NCBI RefSeq assembly: GCF_019312595.1 | Contig: NZ_JAHWDQ010000001.1 | Span: forward strand, 558,001-622,000 | DNA from: Zhongshania aquimaris | GTDB taxonomy: Bacteria; Pseudomonadota; Gammaproteobacteria; Pseudomonadales; Spongiibacteraceae | Length of the DNA stretch: 64,000 bases | Reading direction: 5' to 3' | Shown here: positions 9,145 through 19,821 of the stretch, piece after piece | Numbering within the stretch: position 1 is the first letter of the stretch | How the letters are laid out: every line of letters begins with the position of its first letter | Position numbers and translations under genes: made by a program | Notes under the pieces: model-generated | Told to the model about the DNA's origin: nothing | Database searches by the model: none | The model's input: the letters and a program-made list of their open reading frames with translations, nothing else

Positions 9145-9173
9145 ATCATACCCCAAGATATAAGTTGAGTGAA
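9145..9173 (-). promoter_or_regulatory. Likely promoter of tRNA-Pro
   Basis: On the minus strand, TTCACT (9168-9173) and TATGAT (9145-9150) are separated by 17 bp, just upstream of the tRNA 5' end. The -35 box abuts the merR-type gene stop codon. Confidence 0.5.
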
Positions 9174-9530
9174 CTATCTTTTCAATAGTTTCAACACTTC
9201 CTCAAGCTCACCGAGCATTTGCCGAATAACTTGGCGGGTTTGTGAGGATTCATCTTTAGCTGTATCGCCCGACATACGCTGACGAGCTCCGCCGATGGTA
9301 TAGCCCTGCTCGTATAATAAACTGCGAATCTGTCTGATCATTAGCACGTCTTGGCGCTGATAATAGCGGCGATTTCCGCGTCGCTTCACCGGCGTAAGCT
9401 GCGGGAACTCTTGCTCCCAGTAACGCAGAACATGGGGTTTTACCAAGCACAAATCGCTGACTTCACCAATGGTGAAGTAACGTTTTCCCGGTATGGGTGG
9501 TAATTCGTCGTTATGACTTGGTTCCAGCAT
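9174..9530 (-). CDS. MerR-family transcriptional regulator
   Basis: 118 residues with an N-terminal MerR helix-turn-helix: [28 protein letters not shown], shown in pieces as FTIGEVSDL and LRYWEQEF, then [13 protein letters not shown] as the wing. A C-terminal helix ([11 protein letters not shown]) serves dimerisation. No cysteine-rich metal-binding tail is present. Its start lies 20 bp inside the end of ihfA, the usual place for this gene in gammaproteobacteria. The ligand is unknown. Confidence 0.92.
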   Translation of the reverse strand: MLEPSHNDELPPIPGKRYFTIGEVSDLCLVKPHVLRYWEQEFPQLTPVKRRGNRRYYQRQDVLMIRQIRSLLYEQGYTIGGARQRMSGDTAKDESSQTRQVIRQMLGELEEVLKLLKR

Positions 9531-9813
9531 AGTCCTCTACCCTGGATTTCAGTTTTTGCCCGGGCCGGAACGTCACAACTCGGCGAGCAGAAATGGGAAT
9601 CTCCTCACCGGTTTTGGGGTTACGTCCAGGACGCTGACTCTTATCCCTAAGATCAAAATTCCCGAAGCCAGATATTTTTACCTGCTCGTTATTTTCCAAG
9701 CAGTGCCGAATTTGTTCAAAAAACAATTCCACCAGCTCCTTGGCCTCACGCTTGTTAAAGCCCAGCTCTTCGTATAGTCGTTCAGCCATTTCTGCTTTCG
9801 TGAGGGACGTCAT
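9511..9813 (-). CDS. ihfA: Integration host factor subunit alpha
   Basis: A 100-residue DNA-bending protein of the HU/IHF family. It has the conserved [14 protein letters not shown]-terminus, the beta-arm region [22 protein letters not shown], and [17 protein letters not shown]. It forms a heterodimer with IhfB (27870-28166 in this window). An ATG at 9813 preceded by AAGGA with 9-bp spacing is preferred over a GTG one codon earlier. It lies 4 bp downstream of the pheT stop. Confidence 0.97.
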   Translation of the reverse strand: MTSLTKAEMAERLYEELGFNKREAKELVELFFEQIRHCLENNEQVKISGFGNFDLRDKSQRPGRNPKTGEEIPISARRVVTFRPGQKLKSRVEDYAGTKS

Positions 9814-9817
9814 CACA

Positions 9818-12181
9818 CTAGTTCCTTAAACTTGCGCCAAATGCCTCCTTCAAGGTCTGTACAACCGCGTCAACCGATTGACCCACCTCTTCTTCGTTAA
9901 GGGTGCGCGATGAATGGCGGAAGGTCAAGCCCAGCGCCAAACTTTTTCTTTCAGGATCAATACCTTTACCCTGATAAATATCAAATAGCTTCAAGTCACT
10001 GAGGTTTTCGCCCGCAGATTTTCTGACCGCACTCAGCACCTCTGACGCCGCCAATTGTCGGTCTACTATCAAAGCGAGGTCTCGGCGAACCTCCGGGTAA
10101 CGCGACAACTCAGAAAACACCGGAACGCTGCGCTCTAGAATCGGTTGCAAATCGATCTCAAACAAATACACCGGATTGACGAAATCCCAGCGCGCCTGAA
10201 GACTTGGGTGCAGCGCGCCAATTCGGCCTATACGCTTATCGTTGCAGTAAACATCAGCGGTTTGCCCCGGATGCAGTGATGTATATTTCGCGGCGCTAAA
10301 GGATATTGCGCCTGGCGATACCGACAACAGGCTTTCTAGATCTGCTTTTAGATCAAAAAAATCGACTAATTCGCCATTCTCACTCCAGCTTTCGGGTTCA
10401 CGACGGCCAGTGAGTAAAGCAGCAACGGTCGGTATTTGCTTCATACCATCAGCGCACTTGATAAACCGCAGACCAGACTCAAACAGACGAATACGCGATT
10501 GCTGGCGCTTGGCATTATGCATCGCAGTCTTTAACAAGCCGGGAAGCAAGCTTGTCCGCATAATAGACATATCGGCAGAAATTGGGTTTAGCAGTTCAAC
10601 ACCAACTTCACCCTCTGACAGTGCCGCATGCATGTCAGGGTCGATAAAACTATAGGTAATCGCTTCCTGGTAGCCCCTCGCCACGAGCTGCTGTCTAACC
10701 AGCGGCAAGCCACGCTTGCTCTCTGGCGCCGTGCGAATAGTTAAGGTATCTCTGATGGGTGTTATCGGCAGTCGGTTGTAGCCATAGACCCGCGCCAGCT
10801 CTTCAAGTAAATCCACTTCGATACTTATATCGAAACGCCAACTTGGCGCGATAACTGTCCAGCCGCCCTCGGTTGGGCTTACCGACATACCCAAGCCCGT
10901 CAAAATCGACTCGACGTCACTTGTACTTAACGCCATACCTAATAGCTTCTCGATACGCTTTTCACGCAACAAAATAGGCTCGCGCGCTGGCAGCTCGCTA
11001 TCTACGAAGCTAATTGCACCGGCTTCGCCGCCACATATTTCGATAATGAGGGCGGTTGCCCGCTCTATCGCGCGCGCCGGCAACTCAAAATCTACGCCGC
11101 GCTCAAAGCGATGCGACGAATCGGTATGCAGTCCATAGGAACGAGCTCTACCCGCGACCTTGTCAGGCGCAAAGAACGCCGCCTCAAGAAATAAGTGCTG
11201 GGTCACATCGGTAACGGAAGAAAGCTCGCCACCCATAATACCAGCCAGAGCCAAAGGCTGTTTCTCATCGGCAATGAGCAGCGCACCCTCGCGTAGCTCG
11301 AGGTTCTGGCCATCTAACAGCGCGACCACTTCGCCAGCAGCTGCATGGCGCACGTTAATTCCGCCATTTATTTTATCCAGATCAAACGCATGCATGGGCT
11401 GACCTAATTCCAATAAAATGAAATTAGTGACATCGACCACAGCATCTATGCTGCGCAAACCACAGCGCCGCAGTTTTTCCTGCAACCACAGCGGACTGGC
11501 CGCGGAAACATCGACATTGCGAATGACACGACCAACATAGCGCGGGCAGTCTTCCGCCGCTGACACGACCACAGGCAATACGTCGTCTATGGTGGCTGCC
11601 ACTGCAGAGATAGCTTTGTCTTCAAACGCTAACTCACTCAGCACCGCTGCTTCACGGGCAATACCGCGAAGACTCAAGCAGTCCGCGCGATTTGGGGTTA
11701 GACCAAGCTCAATGACCGTATCATCTAAATTCAGGTAGGCACGGATATCCTGCCCAAGCGGTGCGTCTGCTGGCAGCTCCATCAAACCGTCCGAACTTTC
11801 CGCCAGACCTAGCTCCTGCTCCGCGCACAACATGCCAAAAGATTCCACACCGCGCAGCTTAGCCTTTTTAATTTTAAAGTCGCCAGGCAATACCGCCCCC
11901 AATGTCGCCAGGGGAATTTTAATACCTGCACGGGCGTTTGCAGCACCACACACGATTTGGACTTCACTTTTGCCATCGCTTACCTGACAAACCTGCAACT
12001 TCTCTGCATCGGGATGCGGGTGCACGGCAATGATTTGCGCCACCACCACGCCCGAAAATTTGCCCGCCACGGGGTCCATTGCGTCGACCTCCAAGCCAGC
12101 CATGGTCAACCGTGCCGCTAGCTGCTCGGTATCGACTGCGGGATTCACCCACTCACGCAACCACTGTTCACTGAATTTCAT
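9818..12181 (-). CDS. pheT: Phenylalanyl-tRNA synthetase beta subunit
   Basis: 787 residues (E. coli 795). The N-terminal tRNA-binding EMAP-like domain contains [19 protein letters not shown]. The B3/B4 editing region, the B5 domain and the C-terminal anticodon-binding FDX-ACB fold ([15 protein letters not shown] onward) are present in order. It forms an alpha2-beta2 enzyme with PheS. Translation operon member, 65 bp after pheS. Confidence 0.98.
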   Translation of the reverse strand: MKFSEQWLREWVNPAVDTEQLAARLTMAGLEVDAMDPVAGKFSGVVVAQIIAVHPHPDAEKLQVCQVSDGKSEVQIVCGAANARAGIKIPLATLGAVLPGDFKIKKAKLRGVESFGMLCAEQELGLAESSDGLMELPADAPLGQDIRAYLNLDDTVIELGLTPNRADCLSLRGIAREAAVLSELAFEDKAISAVAATIDDVLPVVVSAAEDCPRYVGRVIRNVDVSAASPLWLQEKLRRCGLRSIDAVVDVTNFILLELGQPMHAFDLDKINGGINVRHAAAGEVVALLDGQNLELREGALLIADEKQPLALAGIMGGELSSVTDVTQHLFLEAAFFAPDKVAGRARSYGLHTDSSHRFERGVDFELPARAIERATALIIEICGGEAGAISFVDSELPAREPILLREKRIEKLLGMALSTSDVESILTGLGMSVSPTEGGWTVIAPSWRFDISIEVDLLEELARVYGYNRLPITPIRDTLTIRTAPESKRGLPLVRQQLVARGYQEAITYSFIDPDMHAALSEGEVGVELLNPISADMSIMRTSLLPGLLKTAMHNAKRQQSRIRLFESGLRFIKCADGMKQIPTVAALLTGRREPESWSENGELVDFFDLKADLESLLSVSPGAISFSAAKYTSLHPGQTADVYCNDKRIGRIGALHPSLQARWDFVNPVYLFEIDLQPILERSVPVFSELSRYPEVRRDLALIVDRQLAASEVLSAVRKSAGENLSDLKLFDIYQGKGIDPERKSLALGLTFRHSSRTLNEEEVGQSVDAVVQTLKEAFGASLRN

Positions 12182-12246
12182 ATTCTTTCCATCTATAAGC
12201 TTTCGGTTAGCAGGTACTTAAGTTGTCTACAGACTCAGAAACCGGC

Positions 12247-13284
<1,038 letters not shown>

Positions 13285-13292
13285 CTACTGCC

Positions 13293-13324
13293 CCGCTAAT
13301 GAGCCTCACGGACATCATTAGCGG
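13293..13324 (-). promoter_or_regulatory. Hairpin in the pheS leader
   Basis: A perfect 10-bp inverted repeat (CCGCTAATGA / TCATTAGCGG, 12-nt loop) lies between the upstream terminator and the pheS start. There is no T tract. It could stabilise the 5' end or take part in leader regulation. Confidence 0.45.
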
Positions 13325-13342
13325 TGACTTAAATTAGTGTCT

Positions 13343-13382
13343 TAAAAACAAAAATAGGGAAAGGGCGCTAGCCCTTTCCCTA
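13343..13382 (-). terminator. Terminator or attenuator between rplT and pheS
   Basis: On the minus strand, a 12-bp perfect stem (arms 13355-13366 and 13371-13382, TAGGGAAAGGGC with its complement) with a 4-nt loop is followed by TTTTTGTTTTT. It ends the infC-rpmI-rplT message or acts as an attenuator for pheST. Confidence 0.88.
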
Positions 13383-13428
13383 TAATAAAACTAAGCACAA
13401 TGACCGCCACGCAACGGTCAAACGCTTT

Positions 13429-13785
13429 TTAAGCTAAGGCTGATTTCGCGCGTTCTACGATCACAGCAAAGGCTTCTTTGTCATGTACTGCCAAGTCAGC
13501 CAATACGCGACGGTCTAAAGCGATGTCTGCCTTTTTCAAGCCAGCGATCAAACGGCTATAGCTCAAGCCATTAGCACGTGATCCTGCATTGATACGAGTG
13601 ATCCACAAAGCGCGGAATACGCGTTTCTTGGCACGACGGTCACGGTAAGCATATTGACCTGCTTTAATTACCGCTTGTTTCGCTACACGATAAATACGTG
13701 AACGAGCGCCGTAGTAACCCTTGGCTTGTTTCAGAATCTTTTTATGACGACGGTGTGCGGTCACACCACGTTTTACGCGGGGCAT
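13429..13785 (-). CDS. rplT: 50S ribosomal protein L20
   Basis: 118 residues, full length, highly basic: [20 protein letters not shown] at the N-terminus, then [19 protein letters not shown] and [15 protein letters not shown]. It binds 23S rRNA early in assembly. In E. coli L20 represses rpmI-rplT translation; I could not verify the corresponding pseudoknot here. Next gene after rpmI. Confidence 0.99.
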   Translation of the reverse strand: MPRVKRGVTAHRRHKKILKQAKGYYGARSRIYRVAKQAVIKAGQYAYRDRRAKKRVFRALWITRINAGSRANGLSYSRLIAGLKKADIALDRRVLADLAVHDKEAFAVIVERAKSALA

Positions 13786-13816
13786 AGTATATTCCTCTTA
13801 ATCTCGATGACGTTTA

Positions 13817-14011
13817 TCAGATGGCGCGCAACATGCGGTCTACTAGAACTTTGTCCGACTTATGGACAGCACTAGTACCACGTAATTGACGCTTACGTTT
13901 GGTGGTCATCTTGGTCAAGATGTGGCTTTTATGAGCGCTTTTACGCTTATAACCGCTACCGGTTTTTTTGAAGCGTTTTGCCGCCCCGCTGTGTACTTTT
14001 TGTTTTGGCAT
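13817..14011 (-). CDS. rpmI: 50S ribosomal protein L35
   Basis: 64 residues beginning [20 protein letters not shown]; the open frame extends further upstream, but the family start is this methionine. It is very basic and ends [11 protein letters not shown]. It lies between infC and rplT, 31 bp before rplT. Confidence 0.98.
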   Translation of the reverse strand: MPKQKVHSGAAKRFKKTGSGYKRKSAHKSHILTKMTTKRKRQLRGTSAVHKSDKVLVDRMLRAI

Positions 14012-14066
14012 CGTTAGATACTCCGCATTCTCAATGTAAATTAAATCAGTAGGCCCTAAGAGCTCG

Positions 14067-14603
14067 CTACTTTTTCTTTTTCGGAGCAATGACCATGGTC
14101 AATTGACGACCTTCCATTTTAGGAAATTGTTCTACAGAACCTAATTCAGCAAGGTCTTCTTCAACCCGCTTCAACAGCTGCATACCCAATTCCTGGTGGG
14201 CCATCTCGCGACCACGGTAACGCAGGGTTACCTTGGCTTTATCTCCGTGTTCAAGGAAACGTGTCAGGTTGCGTAGTTTTACCTGATAGTCCCCGTCTTC
14301 CGTACCTGGGCGGAACTTAATTTCCTTAACCTGGGTTCGAACTTGGTTTTTTCGGGCCGCAGCCTGCTGCTTTTTGGCCTCGAAAACATGTTTGCCGTAG
14401 TCCATCACTTTACAGACGATTGGGTCTGAGTCAGTGATCTGTACTAAGTCTAATGTCGCTTCTTGCGCAGCTTTAAGCGCTTCCGCAAGGGGTACAACGC
14501 CAACCTGGTTGCCCTCAGCGTCGATCAAGCGTACTTCATTAGCTTCAATTTCTTCGTTTATCGGCGCACGTTTGCTGCGCCCTTTTGCGTTATCGCGTTT
14601 AAT
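14067..14603 (-). CDS. infC: Translation initiation factor IF-3 (AUU start)
   Basis: IF-3 binds the 30S subunit and checks the start codon. In-frame reading upstream of the first canonical start gives the conserved N-terminus [19 protein letters not shown] beginning at ATT (14601-14603), with GGAG about 8 bp before it. This makes a 178-residue protein (E. coli IF-3 has 180 and also starts at AUU). The rare start underlies autoregulation: IF-3 discriminates against its own AUU codon. The ATT lies 2 bp after the thrS stop. The C-terminal domain includes [17 protein letters not shown] and ends APKKKK. Confidence 0.97.
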   Translation of the reverse strand: MKRDNAKGRSKRAPINEEIEANEVRLIDAEGNQVGVVPLAEALKAAQEATLDLVQITDSDPIVCKVMDYGKHVFEAKKQQAAARKNQVRTQVKEIKFRPGTEDGDYQVKLRNLTRFLEHGDKAKVTLRYRGREMAHQELGMQLLKRVEEDLAELGSVEQFPKMEGRQLTMVIAPKKKK

Positions 14604-14605
14604 TG

Positions 14606-16531
14606 CTAGTTCTCCGAATTTGCGCGGCTACGTTTAGCTACGCTATCTGCGAGGAGTTTACTGAGGTCATTAATTGATACCGACCCCAAATCTTCGCCAC
14701 TGCGTGCACGCACCGAAACAGTCTGGGTTTCGATCTCGTTGTCACCTACAACAAACAAGAACGGAACCTTCTGAATTGTGTGCTCGCGGATTTTAAAGCC
14801 GATCTTCTCATTTCTCAAGTCCGCATCGACTCTAAAGCCACTATCTCGCAATAAATCTTGCACATTACTCACATATTCGGCCTGTTTGTCCGTAATATTA
14901 CAAATTACGGCCTGCACGGGAGCCAGCCAAACCGGAAATGCACCTTCGTAGTGTTCGATTAAAATTCCGATAAAACGCTCAAAGGAGCCCAATATTGCGC
15001 GGTGCAACATGACAGGGACTTGGCGCTGCCCTGCTTCATCAACATATTGCGCGCCCAATCGCCCTGGCATTGAGAAATCGACCTGAATCGTACCCAGCTG
15101 CCATACCCGACCAATACAATCTTTAAGTGAGAATTCGATTTTGGGGCCGTAAAACGCACCCTCACCCGGAAGCAATTCCCAAGGCAAACCCTTACTGTCC
15201 AACGCTAGGGCTAAAGCTTGTTCGGCGCGATCCCAATCTTCTTCACTACCGACGCGCTTTTCTGGACGCGTAGACAGGCGATAAATCACCTCGCTAAAGC
15301 CAAAGTCTTCGTATACCTCGTGCAGGAAATCGATAAATGAGGCCACTTCTGGCTGGATTTGATTTTCAGTACAGAAGATATGCGCATCATCTTGAGTAAA
15401 ACCACGCACTCGCATAATGCCATGCAGGGAACCGGAAGGTTCATTGCGATGACAGGAGCCAAACTCGGCCAAACGCAAAGGCAGGTCGCGATAGCTTCGC
15501 AAACCCTGGTTAAACACCTGCACGTGGCAAGGGCAATTCATGGGCTTAACAGCGAAATTGCGCTCATCCGCTGTTAAGGTAAACATGCCGTCACTGAACT
15601 TATCGGCGTGACCCGATTTTTCCCACAGAGAAATATCGACCACCTGCGGCGTGCGTATCTCTTTATAGTCATGTTTACCCTGCTGCTTGCGCATATATTG
15701 CTCAATCGCCTGGTAAATACTCCAACCCTTGGGGTGCCAAAACACCATGCCCGGCGCCTCTTCCTGCATATGAAAGAGATCCAGCTTTTTAGCTACTTTA
15801 CGGTGATCACGTTTTTCAGCTTCGGCAATACGATTTAAATAGGCTTTCAGCGCCTTTTTATTACCCCACGCCGTGCCATAGATACGCTGCAACATGGCGT
15901 TAGCTTGATCACCACGCCAATAGGCGCCTGCTACCTTGGTCAACTTAAAGGCATTCAACTTACTAGTGCTCGGCACATGAGGACCGCGACACAAGTCCAT
16001 CCACTCGCCCTGCTTATAAACAGAAATGTCTTCATCGCCAGGCAGATCTTTAATAATTTCGACTTTGTATTCTTCGTCAAGATCGCTAAATGCTTTTACT
16101 GCGTCTTCGCGACTCATCACTATACGAGATATCGCCAAGTCCGCAGAGGAAAGCTCGGTCATTCGCGCTTCAATTTTCTCCAGATCTTCTGGGGTAAACG
16201 CGCGCTCGTATGCAAAGTCATAATAAAAGCCGTCTTCAATAACGGGGCCGATGGTCACCTGTGCGCCAGGAAACAAATCCTGCACAGCCATCGCCAACAA
16301 ATGCGCGGTCGAATGCCGAATAACATCAACACCTTCTTCGTCACGCTCAGTGATAATTCCCAGTTCGGCGTCGTCAGTAATCACAAAACTGGTATCAACA
16401 AGCTTGCCATTTACCCGGCCAGCGAGTGCAGCCTTAGCGAGGCCAGGACCTATATCAAAGGCCACATCAGCAACAGAAACGGGGTGATCGAAAACACGCT
16501 GACTTGCATCAGGAAGGGTAATTACGGGCAT
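14606..16531 (-). CDS. thrS: Threonyl-tRNA synthetase
   Basis: 641 residues (E. coli 642): an N-terminal TGS domain, the editing domain with [12 protein letters not shown], the class II core with [25 protein letters not shown] and [14 protein letters not shown], and a C-terminal anticodon-binding domain. First gene of the operon. A 129-bp gap separates its start from the next minus-strand gene upstream, so the operon promoter should lie there. I see no obvious tRNA-like operator. Confidence 0.98.
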   Translation of the reverse strand: MPVITLPDASQRVFDHPVSVADVAFDIGPGLAKAALAGRVNGKLVDTSFVITDDAELGIITERDEEGVDVIRHSTAHLLAMAVQDLFPGAQVTIGPVIEDGFYYDFAYERAFTPEDLEKIEARMTELSSADLAISRIVMSREDAVKAFSDLDEEYKVEIIKDLPGDEDISVYKQGEWMDLCRGPHVPSTSKLNAFKLTKVAGAYWRGDQANAMLQRIYGTAWGNKKALKAYLNRIAEAEKRDHRKVAKKLDLFHMQEEAPGMVFWHPKGWSIYQAIEQYMRKQQGKHDYKEIRTPQVVDISLWEKSGHADKFSDGMFTLTADERNFAVKPMNCPCHVQVFNQGLRSYRDLPLRLAEFGSCHRNEPSGSLHGIMRVRGFTQDDAHIFCTENQIQPEVASFIDFLHEVYEDFGFSEVIYRLSTRPEKRVGSEEDWDRAEQALALALDSKGLPWELLPGEGAFYGPKIEFSLKDCIGRVWQLGTIQVDFSMPGRLGAQYVDEAGQRQVPVMLHRAILGSFERFIGILIEHYEGAFPVWLAPVQAVICNITDKQAEYVSNVQDLLRDSGFRVDADLRNEKIGFKIREHTIQKVPFLFVVGDNEIETQTVSVRARSGEDLGSVSINDLSKLLADSVAKRSRANSEN

Positions 16532-16660
16532 TGCACTTTCCTTTCAGTGGTGACCCCTACTAAAGGCCACGTGAGTAATTGAAAAACATAGAGATTTTAG
16601 GTGGAGTATTATGCGGATTGTGGCTGCGAGCTGCAAGCTTATCTAGGCAAACGGACACCG

Positions 16661-16939
16661 CTAAAGTTGATACTCGATGCATCGCAACAAGGTAACCACG
16701 ACAGGGCCATCATCGTGAGGCAAGCGTTCCCCAAGAACAAACCGTTCGACCATACTTTCAAAGCGAGGCCGATTCTGCTCAAAGTTCTCAATCGCCTGCT
16801 CAACCGTATCTGCGGTCTGGAAAAAATCTACCAATGCAGTCCGTGATATCGCAAACACATAGCGCTTACCGTGAATAGAACCCGCAAATTTCAAACCGCT
16901 AAATTTGCTATCCCACCAAAAGTCCGCTTCAAACTCCAT
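16661..16939 (-). CDS. Small protein resembling DUF1488
   Basis: 92 residues without signal peptide or membrane segment. The pattern FWWD...LKFAGSIHGKRYVFAIS, then TALVDFF and AIENFEQNRPRFESMVERF, recalls the small DUF1488 family of unknown function. It sits between thrS and a thermonuclease-type gene on the same strand. The function cannot be read. Confidence 0.6.
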   Translation of the reverse strand: MEFEADFWWDSKFSGLKFAGSIHGKRYVFAISRTALVDFFQTADTVEQAIENFEQNRPRFESMVERFVLGERLPHDDGPVVVTLLRCIEYQL

Positions 16940-16985
16940 AAATCCTACTCACTGCAAGGCTAATTTTAATAAGACGTACTAACAC

Positions 16986-17387
16986 TCAGCACCAGACGAT
17001 CTTTTTGCCGCCAGTATAAGGCACCGCAAATCCTTGGCTTATCAACTGATCACCAAGACTCATACCGTCAATCCAAACCTCAGCCAATAGACGAAAATAT
17101 TTATCCCGCTCGATATAGCGCAACTCAATGACCCGCCCCTCTCTAAGCCGACCAACCGAGAACTGCTTGGCAGCTCGCGCCGCGTCTTTTTCGGACTGAC
17201 ACTTGCCACGCAGCTCTGGCGTATCAACCCCTTTTATTCTCACCGGCATACTCTCGCCAACCACCGACGGCCAACCGGCAATATTTACCCGAAAGGTATC
17301 TCCGTCGTAGATAGTACGCACTTCCGCCACAGTTGCACTGCCAAACTCGGCGGCACCGAGACCGGATGTTAAGAGGACGGCAAACAA
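16986..17387 (-). CDS. Thermonuclease (SNase) family protein, start uncertain
   Basis: Staphylococcal-nuclease-like domain: IYDGDTFRV, RIKGVDTPELRGKC and ERDKYFRLLAEVWIDG carry the calcium-binding and catalytic Asp/Arg/Glu positions, and ISQGFAVPYTGGKK closes the fold. 133 residues from the first usable start, a TTG at 17387 inside a hydrophobic stretch (FAVLLTSGLGAAEFG) that looks like the end of a signal peptide. The open frame continues to 17429 without ATG or GTG. A run of seven T (minus strand, 17386-17392) lies at this point, and a neighbouring frame supplies a basic N-terminus from 17463, so a frameshift is possible. Confidence 0.75.
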   Translation of the reverse strand: MFAVLLTSGLGAAEFGSATVAEVRTIYDGDTFRVNIAGWPSVVGESMPVRIKGVDTPELRGKCQSEKDAARAAKQFSVGRLREGRVIELRYIERDKYFRLLAEVWIDGMSLGDQLISQGFAVPYTGGKKIVWC

Positions 17388-17445
17388 AAAAACAGACAGG
17401 CTTAGCGGAAAAGCTTTTAGTAAATAGCGCTAATTTAATTGACGT

Positions 17446-17485
17446 ATTCCCGACTAATGACAAAGCAATTAAGCGAGTCGGGAAT
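17446..17485. repeat. Inverted repeat upstream of the thermonuclease gene
   Basis: Perfect 10-bp arms ATTCCCGACT (17446-17455) and AGTCGGGAAT (17476-17485), 20-bp loop. On the plus strand it is followed by CCCTTTT. It may be a terminator or a leader hairpin. Confidence 0.5.
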
Positions 17486-17708
17486 CCCTTTTCCGAGGCT
17501 GGCTAGTGATGGTTATTTCGGTAGCAAGTATAACAGTGATTCTTAAAGTTCTGCTCCAGTGAATTGCAGGATTCACGCGGCATAGGCAGATCGAAACACC
17601 CAAATCGCAATAATCGCTTCAGAAGAATTTCGTTCAAATCAGAAAACTAATGCTCACTATTGCCCAATCCGCCAAAGCGAACCTGCAACACACTAATTTT
17701 AAGGAAGA

Positions 17709-17756
17709 ATTGGTACGACCGAGTGGATTCGAACCACCGACCCCCACCATGTCAAG
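17709..17756 (-). repeat. tRNA-Val 3' fragment, distal attachment repeat of the island
   Basis: 48 bp identical to the 3' half of the intact tRNA-Val at 19824-19900 (repeat copy 19822-19869), from the encoded CCA end up to the anticodon loop. After this point the sequences diverge. This is the classic scar left by site-specific integration into a tRNA 3' end. Confidence 0.92.
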
Positions 17757-17833
17757 ATGAGATGAACACCACCCTAATCAATTGATTTTATTAGATTAAT
17801 TAGGGCATCTAACAAACTAAAAACCATCACACC

Positions 17834-18910
17834 TTACTTCACAACAGCCAAACGCCGCACTGCACCTACAGCCAAACCATAAATAGCCTTAAAGTCCTCA
17901 GCGTTTACCTTAAGTAACTCTTGGAGTTCAACTACCGAATATCCAAGATCAGATAAATGTAAGTTTTTCACTTGCTCAAACGTAACAGGAACCTCATGGG
18001 GGAATTCTGTAGACGCGGGCTCGCTCCGACGATAGCCGTGCTTGTTTATCAATTTATTTAAATAAACATTCTGATTATACGAAATAACCTTTAAAGAACT
18101 TAACCGGTAAAGAGCTGCCTGCATTGAAACCTTCCAAATCTGCTTCAAACGCGCCAACTCAGCTAAATCCACTCGTTCTGAAACAGAAGCAACAAACTCT
18201 CTTGCGGGTAATAGCAGCTCAGCAGCAAATTCATTAGCCTCCTGCTCCATAGTACTACTTGGCTGCCGATGCATAACGAGATGACCCAGCTCGTGTGCTA
18301 TCGAAAACCGAATTCTATCGGCAGGCTTATTTCTATTAAAAAATATACAGGGAGGTAAATCAGGAACCGACAAAGTAACAGCATCAATACTTGCCCCCTG
18401 CATATCGAGCGGAAAAACAATAACACCGGCATCTTCGATAGCCTGAATTAAATTCCGAATAGGCCCATTTGGTAACTGCCAGGCCCGCCGAACATTCTCC
18501 GCTATATCTCCCGGCGACATTTCATAATCCTCTATGTCATAACGAGGAAGTACAGCTGCCGCCTGTAAATCAACAGATTTTAGCAGTGCACGTAAACCCA
18601 CCAAACACACATTTAATTCGGCAATGACGGCCTCTACTGACTTTTTCCCTACATCTGCCTTTTTCCGAAACATCGCATGGACACTCATTGGTGCACCATA
18701 AACTCGATCAGGAGAATGCAATAGAGCTGCAGGAACGTCCAACACTGTCGTCATAGCGTTCAAAACTTTTTCATCCGGCGCAATTATACCGTTCTCGATC
18801 TTGCTCAGATGGCCCTGCGTAATACCTAAACGCGACGAAAGCGCGGTCTGACTAAGACCGCGCCAATTTCGAGCCACAACGAGCAGATCGGGATTAATTC
18901 CCATCTGCAT
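17834..18910 (-). CDS. XRE-family regulator with ImmA/IrrE metallopeptidase domain
   Basis: 358 residues. An N-terminal XRE helix-turn-helix (about 7-62, GLSQTALSSRLGITQGHLSKIE), shown here as QTALSSRLGITQGHLSKIE, is followed by an ImmA/IrrE peptidase domain with HELGH at 206-210 and EQEANEFAAELLLP supplying the further zinc ligand. The C-terminal ~100 residues are unassigned. Such proteins cleave or displace repressors of mobile elements, or serve as antitoxin-like regulators. The start at 18910 has AGGAG with 6-bp spacing. It lies 25 bp after the unknown gene and is probably co-transcribed with it. Cargo of the tRNA-Val island. Confidence 0.88.
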   Translation of the reverse strand: MQMGINPDLLVVARNWRGLSQTALSSRLGITQGHLSKIENGIIAPDEKVLNAMTTVLDVPAALLHSPDRVYGAPMSVHAMFRKKADVGKKSVEAVIAELNVCLVGLRALLKSVDLQAAAVLPRYDIEDYEMSPGDIAENVRRAWQLPNGPIRNLIQAIEDAGVIVFPLDMQGASIDAVTLSVPDLPPCIFFNRNKPADRIRFSIAHELGHLVMHRQPSSTMEQEANEFAAELLLPAREFVASVSERVDLAELARLKQIWKVSMQAALYRLSSLKVISYNQNVYLNKLINKHGYRRSEPASTEFPHEVPVTFEQVKNLHLSDLGYSVVELQELLKVNAEDFKAIYGLAVGAVRRLAVVK

Positions 18911-18935
18911 CTAACTCTCCTATGCCTAATATTTA

Positions 18936-19544
18936 TTATTTTTCGATTCTACTATCCAACGTTTCGAAAGAATCTGCCAAAGGCTTCTTCAAAACAACGC
19001 GTGTGCGGCCTTCCGGCAACTGAACCTGTCTCGGAATCTCCACCATCTCAGCCAAACTTTCGCGCAACAGAGAAAATGACCAACTAATTTTGCTACCATT
19101 ACGGCAAACAACTCGAATATCTTTAACTTCAGAATTAGTCTCGTCGGTTATATATACAACATCCACCTTTATCACTTCAGGCAAACCATCCAACTGCCTA
19201 TCTGGCTCATGGAAGTCTAATGCCGACTGAGTTGGGTAATTTTTAGAGTATCCGTCATCACCCCCTTTTTTAAAACGAAATACGACTTTACCGTCAACTA
19301 AAAACCAAGTCGTATGCGTCCCACGATGGATAGGCTTTACCCTCGGGTCTCCAGAAAATTCTAAAAGAGCAGTCTGAACAGACCAGTCCCAAATCGTATT
19401 GGCAATAGTTCGTTTATTTTTTACCGGCTTCTCACTACTAAGCAGCCAACGATAGTTCCCCCATGCTTCTCTGACACATTTTTCAATGCGCGCGCAGTGA
19501 GGCAGCAGAATCTCATAAACATCAGATTTAGTTGGATCACTCAT
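18936..19544 (-). CDS. Unknown protein, partner of the XRE-ImmA/IrrE gene
   Basis: 202 residues that I do not recognise; no signal peptide or membrane segment. A helical N-terminal third (LLPHCARIEKCVREAWGNY) is followed by a mixed region containing RGTHTTWFLVDGKVVFRFKK and a C-terminal part with KISWSFSLLRES and GRTRVVLKKP. It is the first gene of a two-gene unit whose second gene is an XRE-metallopeptidase. That layout is common for toxin-antitoxin or phage-defence modules, so a toxin or effector role is possible but unproven. Confidence 0.7.
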   Translation of the reverse strand: MSDPTKSDVYEILLPHCARIEKCVREAWGNYRWLLSSEKPVKNKRTIANTIWDWSVQTALLEFSGDPRVKPIHRGTHTTWFLVDGKVVFRFKKGGDDGYSKNYPTQSALDFHEPDRQLDGLPEVIKVDVVYITDETNSEVKDIRVVCRNGSKISWSFSLLRESLAEMVEIPRQVQLPEGRTRVVLKKPLADSFETLDSRIEK

Positions 19545-19821
19545 ATTCCGAATAGCCCTTTCCTAATTTCTTAAACAGTATATCGCAATTTCCTAAATAA
19601 TCAAAAAATTATTCATATATTATGCATTTATAAAGTTTCAGAAATAAGAGCACCACTCGCACAAAATGCGCAAAAGAACATTTTATGCTTTAATTTCAAT
19701 TAGTTACGGACGACTGAGCAACAAAGAAGGAAAATGAACAAAACTTGAACAAAAATATTAGTGTTCGAACAAAATCAAGAAGCGGAAAGCGAGAAACTAA
19801 CCTATTGATTTCATTGAGTAT
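19545..19821. promoter_or_regulatory. AT-rich island region with GAACAAAA repeats
   Basis: About 277 bp upstream of the two island genes. GAACAAAA occurs three times in direct orientation (19736-19743, 19747-19754, 19767-19774), close to the tRNA-proximal repeat. The repeats could be recombinase arm sites or operators for the XRE protein. The promoter of the cargo genes should be here. Confidence 0.45.

Noticed and set aside
13358-13420. A possible pheM-like leader peptide with several Phe codons
   Set aside because: The only Phe-rich reading frame runs through the terminator hairpin itself, so its Phe codons cannot act as a control region ahead of it.
15905-16582. A 225-residue open frame on the plus strand
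   Set aside because: It lies entirely opposite thrS, has no recognisable motif and mirrors the codon structure of the real gene.
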